Below the pieces are notes generated by a model. That model worked only from the letters and a program-made list of their open reading frames with translations. It searched no databases and had not been told where the DNA came from. Below are positions 1 through 5,230 of a stretch of 7,310 nucleotides of DNA, in pieces. Numbering within the stretch: position 1 is the stretch's first letter; each line of letters opens with the position of its first letter. A program made the translations under genes and the position numbers. The stretch lies in NCBI GenBank assembly GCA_026648125.1, contig JAPKGD010000083.1, positions 1 through 7,310 on the forward strand, in the 5' to 3' direction. Source of the DNA: Bdellovibrionales bacterium (lineage in GTDB: Bacteria > Bdellovibrionota > Bdellovibrionia > Bdellovibrionales > UBA1609).

Positions 1-201
1 AAGGAACGGAGATACCTCCAGGCTTACATACCCGTCACGACTCAAAGCTTCCTCATACACTGGATGCAGCGCATCTGCAGCGTCCTGAATATCGCGGACT
101 GCGATTTTTTCATAGAGCGTCTTCGCATCCTGCACCCGTGCTTCCGGCGTGTCGAAAATCTCACGGTAATCGGCAGATCCGGTAACAGCTTTTTCGAAGA
201 T
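1..201 (-). CDS. tal: Transaldolase, N-terminal part only (partial at both ends)
   Basis: Reading the minus strand from 201 down to 1 gives 67 codons without a stop. The peptide begins IFEKAVTGSADY and ends DGYVSLEVSPFL. In the long bacterial transaldolases an I-F-E-K-A block directly follows the TSNPT/S substrate-binding loop, and the DGYVSLEVSP block carries the active-site Glu (equivalent to E96 of E. coli TalB). Between them lies DIQDAADALHPVYEEAL, also typical of the family. Transaldolase moves a dihydroxyacetone unit between sugar phosphates in the non-oxidative pentose phosphate pathway in the cytoplasm. The catalytic lysine would lie beyond the left edge. The codons just upstream (S-S-R instead of T-S-N-P-T) do not fit the family, so homology stops abruptly at about base 201 and the start codon and first 30 or so residues are missing. 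Identification is from motif memory; the frame and motifs are seen directly. Confidence 0.82.
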   Translation of the reverse strand, partial: MFEKAVTGSADYREIFDTPEARVQDAKTLYEKIAVRDIQDAADALHPVYEEALSRDGYVSLEVSPFL

Positions 202-643
202 CCGTGATGACCTGGTCGATGATGGCTATGTCGGCAACGTGGGTTTTCAGCAGGTCATGATTTATGACTTTGGTGGATCGAAGTTCTCAGCGGGTCTTCT
301 TGTTGGCGTGAGCGCGAGCACTTTTAATAAGACAAAGGACAGCAACGGTCGTTCTTTGTTGGCTCGACAGGGTGATTATGATGTTGGCGCATACCCCTTT
401 GCTGAGTACGTGATCAACGACACTTTGAACCTCAGAACAATCGCCGGTATGTGGACTTATGAGCACGACCGAAGCAAAGCTGATCAGCCTTGGACTTTCA
501 CTAAGAACAAGATTTATCAGTCTGTAGGCCTGGGAATTTCGGTAACTCGAGATATCTATCTCTATCCGAACGTTCAGTTCTTGCCGGAGAATATCCGTGC
601 AGATGCAACCAACGTTGCGATTTCAACAAACATCAATCTCTAA
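200..643 (+). CDS. Outer-membrane beta-barrel protein, C-terminal fragment (5' truncated)
   Basis: An open frame runs from after the TAA at 167 to the TAA at 641-643. Convincing protein starts near IRDDLVDDGYVGNVGF (from base 200). The first possible start is a GTG at 239, which has no ribosome binding site and sits inside what looks like conserved protein, so I regard the gene as cut at its 5' end rather than short. The sequence alternates polar and hydrophobic or aromatic residues in short stretches (FSAGLLVGVSAS, YDVGAYPFAEYVI, LNLRTIAGMWTYEHD, YQSVGLGISVTRDIYLYPNVQFL) and ends in NVAISTNINL, the pattern of transmembrane beta-strands with a final strand ending in a hydrophobic residue (Leu instead of the usual Phe). 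It would sit in the outer membrane; substrate unknown. It is followed by a strong terminator. The family is not one I can name. Confidence 0.6.
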   Translation: MRDDLVDDGYVGNVGFQQVMIYDFGGSKFSAGLLVGVSASTFNKTKDSNGRSLLARQGDYDVGAYPFAEYVINDTLNLRTIAGMWTYEHDRSKADQPWTFTKNKIYQSVGLGISVTRDIYLYPNVQFLPENIRADATNVAISTNINL

Positions 644-663
644 TTTAAATTACGAGATAAATG

Positions 664-693
664 AAAAAAGGCAGCTGAAAAGCTGCCTTTTTT
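664..693. terminator. Bidirectional Rho-independent terminator
   Basis: An 8-bp perfect stem AGGCAGCT / AGCTGCCT (669-676 with 681-688) closes a GAAA tetraloop. It is preceded by an A run (664-669) and followed by a T run (688-693), so transcripts from either strand end in a GC-rich hairpin plus a U tract. It lies 20 bp after the stop of the plus-strand beta-barrel gene and 30 bp past the stop of the minus-strand zinc-ribbon gene, and so serves both convergent genes. Confidence 0.93.
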
Positions 694-723
694 ATTTCTA
701 CCCAGCTTTGTAACATAATGCCT

Positions 724-1491
724 TTAAAGGCTGGCGGCTTTGATTTCTCCGAGTCGCACCCGGATATCATCCAGCTCCTTGTTCATAAAAAGGTTCGCCG
801 TCGTACTCTTCTTTCGATAGGCGAGAATGGTCGACTTAGCATGTTGCAGGCGGTTGGCGTCGACAAGCATTTGTACGTAACCCCGAACATATGTGACAGG
901 CAGCACGTCATTCTTTTTGCCTAAGGCCATGCGGAAATATTTGTCGGCCTCAGGAAATTGCTTAAGCTTAGTGAGGGTCTGAGCATAGGTGTAAGCCATG
1001 TCGCTGTCAGAGCCATTCTGTGCAAAGTAGCGAGCAAAGCTTTCGGCCGCTTGGGTATAGCGTTCGCGCTTATACTGGAGTTCGGCGAGGCGTGCGAAAT
1101 TAGCCCCGTTATTGGGCTCCATGCGGGCGATGCCGATGTAGGCCTTTTCCACGCACTCATGCTTTTTGCGCTCCTGGCAAATCATCGCGATGCGCTCGAG
1201 GTCATGGCTGTCCGCCAGACCCGTCATTTGCTTGGCCTTGAGGGGGACAATAGAAAAGAAGTGTTTGTCCCAGTTTACGGCCTGAAGGAAGCTCGCAATT
1301 AGGAGTCCGCCAATCATCACAATGGCAGCACAGGTTCGATCTGTGTTGCTTCGGCTCACGCTTTCTGATTTTGCGGATTTCGTCCAACCGCATTCGCAGA
1401 CAATCGTGCTACCAATTATTCGATCCGAAATGATTTCAGTGCCACAGCGCGGACAGTGACCAAATTGCATGAGCATACATACCCCCGACAT
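724..1491 (-). CDS. Zinc-ribbon, single-TM, TPR-repeat membrane protein
   Basis: About 255 residues. Counting from the first in-frame TTG (1500), the protein has a Cys4 zinc-ribbon motif (CPRC at 16-19, CEC at 35-37), a polar linker, one hydrophobic membrane segment at about 57-75 (CAAIVMIGGLLIASFLQAV), and an alpha-helical part at about 98-230 with TPR-like helix pairs (ANFARLAELQYKRERYTQAAE and AYTYAQTLTKLKQFPEADKYF). By the positive-inside rule the ribbon is probably cytoplasmic and the TPR part periplasmic. This suggests a scaffold or sensor, but no partner is visible. Start choice is open: ATG 1491 has GAGG three bases upstream; ATG 1476 has GGGGG five bases upstream; ATG 1470 begins directly at MQFGHCPRC; the TTG has no site. 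A sigma-54-like element lies at 1539-1554. The gene stands alone, divergent from the lipoprotein gene and convergent with the beta-barrel gene. I do not know a named family. Confidence 0.8.
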   Translation of the reverse strand: MSGVCMLMQFGHCPRCGTEIISDRIIGSTIVCECGWTKSAKSESVSRSNTDRTCAAIVMIGGLLIASFLQAVNWDKHFFSIVPLKAKQMTGLADSHDLERIAMICQERKKHECVEKAYIGIARMEPNNGANFARLAELQYKRERYTQAAESFARYFAQNGSDSDMAYTYAQTLTKLKQFPEADKYFRMALGKKNDVLPVTYVRGYVQMLVDANRLQHAKSTILAYRKKSTTANLFMNKELDDIRVRLGEIKAASL

Positions 1492-1500
1492 TCGCCTCAA

Positions 1501-1727
1501 AATGAAACGTTACTTTCCCAATACCCAACTTAAGACTAGGCAGGAGTTGTGCCAGACAGTCCGGGTTTCTATGCGTTACAACCGGCCAGCGAGCGATAGT
1601 AATTAGTCAATGCTCACAAGTTCGACGTCCTGCAGCTTTTAAATCTAAGTGGCACTAGAGTCAGAAGCCGTTATGATTGGTACAAAATCGAAACGCTCCA
1701 TTTTAAGAATTTCGATCTGGGGGTTGA
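1501..1727. other. Divergent intergenic region
   Basis: This region separates the minus-strand zinc-ribbon gene from the plus-strand lipoprotein gene and has no credible coding frame. It holds the sigma-54-like element for the minus-strand gene. For the plus strand I see only weak signals: a TATGAT hexamer at 1672-1677 that resembles a -10 box but lacks a good -35 box, and a 7-bp inverted repeat ATCGAAA / TTTCGAT (1687-1693 with 1710-1716) just before the ribosome binding site of the lipoprotein gene. The repeat could be an operator or a leader hairpin. Confidence 0.4.
1539..1554 (-). promoter_or_regulatory. Sigma-54-like -24/-12 promoter element
   Basis: On the minus strand the sequence reads TGGCAC-AACTC-CTGCC. 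It has the invariant GG and GC separated by exactly 10 bases and a perfect TGGCAC -24 box; the -12 box differs from TTGCA/T at two places. The predicted transcript start is near 1528, about 35 to 50 bases before the possible ATG starts of the zinc-ribbon gene. A similar element precedes the split secreted-protein gene. It can also be read as a GGCA-N7-TGCC dyad, so an operator is an alternative. No enhancer site was identified. Confidence 0.35.
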
Positions 1728-2648
1728 ATGAAAAGCAAGATCAATGGGCTGGTCGTCCTAGGTGTAATAGCTTTGATAGGTGCTGGATGTAGTTCCAATC
1801 GGGTGCGAAATTTGGATACGAAAATGGAAAACGAACAGACGGTGGCGGGCAATCAGAAGGTGGGTGTTAAAGACGGAAAAATGGTCACCATGGATAAAAT
1901 GGCAATGAATGAGGCTCTTCGTGATCTGGAAAACGAGGTACGAAGTCTTGAGGATAAAGTCTATGGGAGTCGAAAACTAGATTCGAAAGGGATTTATGGA
2001 GAGCTTCGCTCTTGCCGGACAAAGCTTTCAAGTCGTCAATATGGCGGTAGCGGAACATTGATATGGTCGGAGCCGCTTGATCGAATGACCGAGAGTGAAG
2101 ACGAGTGGAAGATTGGACTTGATGAAAGTGGAAAGTTGGTTGCCGTTCAGGAGGAATACCTGAAAGAGCGAGTCAGTCGCTTTAGAAATTATCTAAGAGT
2201 TCTTGAGAAAAGAGAAGACGAGCTTTCTCATTCTCTTGAGCAATGTAAAACAATCCTAAAAGATAAAGAAATTGATCCCAGTCAGGCCAAGCGCGTGAAG
2301 GTGAGCGAGATTGATAAGCTTTCTGCGAGCAGTGACGAAGTGAATGAGTATATGTGTCAGTATGTCAAAAAAGGAGCGTCTCTAAAAACGCTGATGATGA
2401 CCTCCTTTGGCCAGGGTTGGCAGTCTATGGCGGAATATCAGCCTCATAGGAAGATTCTTTCCAGCAATATAGAAGATGAAACGGGCGATGAGCGAGCGAA
2501 TGGGATGCGAGTGGGAAGTTGGCGCCTAGCTTTTGATGATGGAAAAATCACCATGAGGGACCTGATGTCAGATAATGGTGACGCAAAGCTTGTCTCATGG
2601 GCGGGAAAGGCAAGCTGTCTTTCGCGGGCCAATGGAAAGTGGAACTAG
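1728..2648 (+). CDS. Lipoprotein with coiled-coil segments, function unknown
   Basis: 306 residues. The ATG follows GGGGG with a TTGA spacer. The N-terminus is a clear signal peptide: basic MKSK, hydrophobic INGLVVLGVIALIGAG, then Cys21-Ser-Ser, a lipobox whose -3 residue is Gly rather than the usual Leu/Val. Serines after the lipidated Cys are compatible with outer-membrane sorting in Gram-negative bacteria. The mature part is strongly charged and mostly helical, with likely coiled coils at about 56-78 (NEALRDLENEVRSLEDKVYG) and 140-178 (EEYLKERVSRFRNYLRVLE and following). Besides the lipidated Cys it has four cysteines (96, 173, 210, 297), which could form disulfides in the periplasm. The last 60 residues (RVGSWRLAFDDGKITMRDL) look more beta-like. 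No enzyme motif is visible, and I do not recognise the family. It is 147 bp upstream of the split gene with no clear terminator between them. Confidence 0.85.
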   Translation: MKSKINGLVVLGVIALIGAGCSSNRVRNLDTKMENEQTVAGNQKVGVKDGKMVTMDKMAMNEALRDLENEVRSLEDKVYGSRKLDSKGIYGELRSCRTKLSSRQYGGSGTLIWSEPLDRMTESEDEWKIGLDESGKLVAVQEEYLKERVSRFRNYLRVLEKREDELSHSLEQCKTILKDKEIDPSQAKRVKVSEIDKLSASSDEVNEYMCQYVKKGASLKTLMMTSFGQGWQSMAEYQPHRKILSSNIEDETGDERANGMRVGSWRLAFDDGKITMRDLMSDNGDAKLVSWAGKASCLSRANGKWN

Positions 2649-2699
2649 AAATCGTCCTTCGTGGGCCATTATGAATCCATAAAGAACCCTTTAACTGAG

Positions 2700-2715
2700 T
2701 GGCATTCGGATTGCC
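2700..2715 (+). promoter_or_regulatory. Sigma-54-like -24/-12 promoter element
   Basis: The sequence TGGCAT-TCGGA-TTGCC has the GG and GC pair exactly 10 bases apart, five of six bases of the TGGCAC box and a full TTGC box. The predicted start is near 2726, leaving a leader of about 70 bases before ATG 2796. It shares the form TGGCAY-N6-TGCCTAG with the minus-strand element at 1539-1554. If real, the split secreted-protein gene would need an enhancer-binding activator for expression. The reading is based on the motif only. Confidence 0.4.
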
Positions 2716-3687
2716 TAGGGATTGAGGGAACTTCATTTTGCATTAGAAGATTGCTTTTATTGGTTTCGAGCCTCCTTGGCGGGTTCAGGGGTTGAATGAT
2801 TTACCGGACTGCTTACACCGTATTCGCTTTTTGGGCGGCATCGGCATCGGCATCGGGCGGGTCCCTTTGTGAAGGGCTGGTCTGGTGGGAAACAAGGGCC
2901 AGTGCTCAGGCCTTTGAGACTTCGCTCAAAGAGGAGGTTCGCGCCAATCAGATGGGTCTTCTTCCGGCTCCTGATAGTCCGAAATTATCGGTTCGGAACT
3001 TCATGTCGTTCGAAGGGCCCAATGGGGGGCTGATTTATGTGGCACAAAGAACGCCGGGTTTGCGCTGGTATAGTCTTCACTCCAAATTAGGCGTTGGTAG
3101 TATTCGGCCTGATATACAGGGGGACCCACGCATGGGTCTTGTTATCCTCGGTTATGATTTGGCTCGTGTGGTTTCTGTGAGGGCCATAAATGGTCGGACA
3201 CTTCTGCTTGGTGATGCCGCAGAAATCGGCCAACAAATTTCTCAATTTAATGTCTATCTTGAGGCAAGGGGGCTTGATACCATCCCAGTTCAGTATTCGC
3301 ATTCGAGTGCATCTTCAGACCTGATCGCTCATCTAGAGAAATATTTAGAGAATTATCTCAGGTACGGGATCTTACCAGTTGAGGATCCTCAAAGGAGTTG
3401 GGGGCACTTTCTTCATGACATCGGATTTCATACTTCATTTATTATGGTCACGCCTGAGTTGTATGAAAAACACCGACAAATGCTTCGTGGACAGATGCTT
3501 TTTCTTCAGTTTGCAAAGCACAAATTTTCTGAGCTTCTTTCTCCGCGCTTGGCGAGAATGGCTTATAGGGCACTGCTGCTTAGTTTTTCATCCGATCTCG
3601 ATATTTTTACTGCGAGGCTCTTTCAAAGTGGATATTTTTTAATTCTGGATCGAAACCGTCCCGAGAGGCGTATGATTCCAGGTAGGT

Positions 3688-3691
3688 ATAT
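3688..3691. repeat. Target site duplication ATAT, left copy
   Basis: ATAT directly precedes the TG that starts the IS and is repeated directly after its final CA at 5227-5230. Four-base duplications occur in some IS3-family groups, such as IS407. Because ATAT is its own reverse complement, it makes the inverted repeats seem longer than they are. The assignment is confirmed by exact restoration of the host reading frame when the IS and one copy are removed. Confidence 0.88.
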
Positions 3692-3741
3692 TGTGCTGTC
3701 CGGGCTCGTTCGTCACAGAGTCGGGGATAATTTAAGTCAAC
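3692..3741 (+). repeat. IS left end: terminal and inner inverted repeats
   Basis: The outer 14 bases (3692-3705) match the right end inverted with one mismatch. A second block, TTTAAGTCAAC (3731-3741), begins 39 bases from the tip and is perfectly matched by its inverted copy at the right end at the same distance. Between them identity is patchy. Such a two-block layout fits a transposase with one contact at the tip used for cleavage and another for binding. Confidence 0.88.
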
Positions 3742-3786
3742 AAAGTGTGCGGATTTTGGCGTAAGTAGCTGAAATCTCGAAGACCG

Positions 3787-3836
3787 CCTCCTGTTCTCCT
3801 TATCGAAAAGGAGCACAAATCATGATAGACAGGAGG
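3787..3836 (+). promoter_or_regulatory. Nested hairpin masking two ribosome binding sites of the IS
   Basis: CCTCCTGT (3787-3794) is the exact complement of ACAGGAGG (3829-3836), which contains the SD of orfA. Within its loop, CTCCTT (3796-3801) is the exact complement of AAGGAG (3808-3813), the SD-like site eight bases before ATG 3822. The two stems of 8 and 6 bp can form together. Transcripts reading in from outside would carry both anti-SD strands. Several bacterial insertion sequences limit activation by read-through transcription in this way. The pairing is seen directly; regulation is inferred. Confidence 0.55.
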
Positions 3837-3840
3837 GATT

Positions 3841-4167
3841 ATGACTCAGGACAATTCGAGCCCACAGAAGCGCAAGAGAGTTCGTCGCTCGGCCGAGAAA
3901 ATGGCGGAGCTGGTGTTGGAAGCCGAGCGAATCGGCCACGCACAGGTATGCCGTCGCGAGGGAATTGCGCCGGCTCAGCTATCTCGTTGGAAGGACAGAT
4001 TTCTTCGCGGCGGGATTCAGAGCCTGAAACAGATCAAGCGTGGACCGAGGGCCAAGGAAGACCCAGCTGTGAGCGAGCTGAAGGAAGAGACAGCGAGGCT
4101 ATCGAACGCCCTTCTGGAGACGACTATCGAGCTGCAGGCAATGAAAAAAAGAGATCGCTTGGGTTAA
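3841..4167 (+). CDS. IS3-family OrfA (HTH DNA-binding protein)
   Basis: 108 residues, starting at an ATG four bases after a near-perfect SD (AGGAGG, 3831-3836). It has the usual layout of IS3 OrfA: a basic N-terminus (KRKRVRRSAEKMAELVLEAER), a helix-turn-helix at about 35-54 (QVCRREGIAPAQLSRWKDRF, HTH_Tnp_1 type), a basic linker (RGPRAKEDP), then a leucine-rich coiled coil at about 75-102 for multimerisation. OrfA alone binds the IS ends and usually tempers transposition. The TAA at 4165 comes 14 bases after the A7G run used for the -1 shift into orfB. The SD can be masked by the upstream hairpin. Confidence 0.92.
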   Translation: MTQDNSSPQKRKRVRRSAEKMAELVLEAERIGHAQVCRREGIAPAQLSRWKDRFLRGGIQSLKQIKRGPRAKEDPAVSELKEETARLSNALLETTIELQAMKKRDRLG

Positions 4168-5186
4168 CGGGCCCTCTTTACGGCAGGCACCTCACCAAAG
4201 AGCAGCGCGAGGCCCTGCGAGCCTTCATTAAAGATGGATCGAGCAAACACTCAGTTGCTGAGCTGTGCTCGGCACTCGAGGTCCACCGCAGGTCCTATTA
4301 TCGTTGGTGCAAATCCAATCTTAATGCGCATCATGGTGGAGGCGGAGGTATGAACAGAATCCGCCCAAAGGAGGAGACTGCTGTTGTTCGGCTGGCCAAG
4401 AGGTTTCCGGATTGGAGATGTCGTAGAATTGCCTACCACCTAGAGAAGAGGTCCGCGGCCTTCATTGGTAAGACGAAGGTTGCCGAGATACTAAAGGCAC
4501 ATGGACTTAATCACCCTTTTGAGCATCAACCAAGCAGACCACAGCGCGAGCCCGAGGACATGCTTCTGTTTGAGCCGTGGCGAAAGAACCTAACCTGGGG
4601 CATGGACTGGACCTGGGTTAACGTTGCGGGGCGGTTTATGTTCCTGCTAGTGCTCTTAGACTGGTACTCGAGAAAGATATTGTCGTGGGGTCTCTATCGT
4701 CAAATTACTCAGTATCAAGTCGTGACTGTGGTTACGGAGGCTGTCGCAATCGAGCGAATCGACCTGCTGCCAGCGGGCGAAATGCGACCACGACTTGTCG
4801 CCGACCATGGCAGTGCCAACTGCGCCAAGTACACAAGGAGCAATATTGAAATCCAAGGCCTAGATCTATGGCTCAGCGGTATTGGCCGTCCAGCCGGCAA
4901 TGCACGAACTGAGAGAGTTATTGGCACTCTTAAGCGCGAGGAGATCCATCTCCAAGAACAGTACGAAAGCGAGGAAGTGGCACATGCTTCGATAAAGGGA
5001 GCCATCTATGACTACAACTTCAATCGACCCAATCAGGGCAATGGTGGCTTCGACCCAAACTCAGTTCACCACACGGGACGGTATGAGTTAACCAAAAGGC
5101 GGGAAAGAGCTAGACAAAAAACAAATGAGTTGAGAAGGAAACACTGGGAGCAGGAGGCGTCGTCTTCAGACAAGGCGTTGACTTAA
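3841..5186 (+). CDS. IS3-family OrfAB transposase, made by -1 frameshift
   Basis: If the ribosome slips back one base at the A7 run (4144-4150), 103 codons of orfA join 345 codons of orfB to give 448 residues. The orfB half has a helical HTH_21-like region (ALRAFIKDGSSKHSVAEL, HRRSYYRWCKS), then an rve integrase core with the triad Asp 256 (GMDWTW, codon 4605), Asp 322 (VADHGS, codon 4803) and Glu 358 (NARTERV, codon 4911). Exactly 35 residues separate the second Asp from the Glu. The Glu is followed by IGTLKREEI, the usual K-x-E signature. Nothing is missing, so the enzyme is probably active in cutting and joining IS ends by the copy-out-paste-in route. orfB has no ATG, GTG or TTG between the shift site and about 4350. 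A different possible start, ATG 3822, opens the orfB frame upstream of orfA. Confidence 0.9.
4143..4151 (+). other. Probable -1 frameshift or slippage site (A7G)
   Basis: In the orfA frame the codons are ATG AAA AAA AGA. The run of seven A followed by G lies where orfA (frame of 3841) and orfB (frame one base back) overlap, 14 bases before the orfA stop. A slip from AAA 4147-4149 to 4146-4148 keeps full pairing. The phase is not the standard A AAA AAG heptamer: in the orfA frame the heptamer reads G AAA AAA. Polymerase slippage adding one A would give the same product. I see no convincing downstream stimulatory hairpin. Confidence 0.72.
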
Positions 5187-5226
5187 ACTCCAAACCATTT
5201 TGTGCGGGGGCTGCCCGGACAGGACA
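5177..5226 (-). repeat. IS right end: terminal and inner inverted repeats
   Basis: The outer block 5213-5226 is the inverted copy of the left tip with one mismatch, and ends in CA. The inner block GTTGACTTAAA (5177-5187) is the exact reverse complement of 3731-3741, at the same distance of 39 bases from the tip. The orfB stop TAA (5184-5186) lies inside this inner repeat, so the coding sequence runs into the transposase binding site. Confidence 0.88.
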
Positions 5227-5230
5227 ATAT
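5227..5230. repeat. Target site duplication ATAT, right copy
   Basis: ATAT follows the last base of the IS and matches the left copy at 3688-3691. Joining 3691 to 5231 gives codons TAT ATA GAG AGC (Tyr-Ile-Glu-Ser), continuous with both halves of the split gene. Confidence 0.88.

Larger units (their letters stand above)
2796..3764 (+). pseudogene. Secreted protein of unknown family, 5' part of IS-interrupted gene
   Basis: The ATG has AGGGG with a TTGA spacer; the 12 bases GGGGTTGAATGA are identical around the lipoprotein gene start. The first 19 residues look like a Sec signal peptide: MIYR, a hydrophobic TAYTVFAFWA core and an A-S-A cleavage site. The ASASAS stretch comes from three copies of GGCATC (2837-2854). 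Codons 1-298 are native. From codon 300 the frame enters the IS left end, and the last 23 residues up to the TAA at 3762 are IS-encoded. Without the IS the gene would encode 440 residues, the remainder being at 5231-5657. The native part mixes beta-like stretches (LIYVAQRTPGLRWYSLHS, MGLVILGYDLARVVSVRAI) with a helical second half. No catalytic motif is recognised. The product is probably periplasmic or outer-membrane associated. The truncated 322-residue product may still be made but lacks about a third of the protein. Confidence 0.85.
3692..5226 (+). mobile_element. IS3-family insertion sequence, complete, 1535 bp
   Basis: The element starts with TG and ends with CA. The terminal repeats are TGTGCTGTCCGGGC at the left and, inverted, TGTCCTGTCCGGGC at the right: 13 of 14 bases match. 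It carries orfA and orfB in the two-frame arrangement of the IS3 family, with a -1 shift site and an intact DD(35)E transposase. It is flanked by ATAT on both sides and splits a secreted-protein gene in the same transcriptional direction. The 149-bp leader before orfA is long for the family and contains the SD-masking structure. All parts appear intact, so the element may be mobile. The 4-bp duplication fits the IS407-type branch, but I cannot assign the subgroup without a database comparison. There is no passenger gene. Confidence 0.93.

Noticed and set aside
958..1302. Plus-strand open frame of 114 codons inside the zinc-ribbon gene
   Set aside because: It is antisense to a well-supported coding gene and has no SD or recognisable domain. 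The other antisense and shifted frames in the window were dropped for the same reason.
1650..1667. Third sigma-54-like element (TGGCAC at 1650) before the lipoprotein gene
   Set aside because: The -12 GC is absent at the required spacing (AG instead), so only the -24 half matches.
2653..2695. Terminator between the lipoprotein gene and the split gene
   Set aside because: The only hairpin is a 5-bp AT-rich TTATG/CATAA without a proper U tract.
2837..2854. Tandem repeat GGCATC x3 as a phase-variation site
   Set aside because: The unit is six bases, so copy changes keep the frame and only lengthen the signal peptide. Three copies are too few to suggest high slippage.
5178..5206. Outward promoter from the IS right end (TTGACT as -35) driving the downstream genes
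   Set aside because: No acceptable -10 hexamer lies 15-19 bases further on. The TTGACT is better explained as part of the inner inverted repeat.
3697..5221. IS ends at the TGTCCGGGC/GCCCGGACA blocks
   Set aside because: No direct duplication flanks those points. Ends at 3692 and 5226 give TG...CA, a longer repeat, an ATAT duplication and exact frame restoration.
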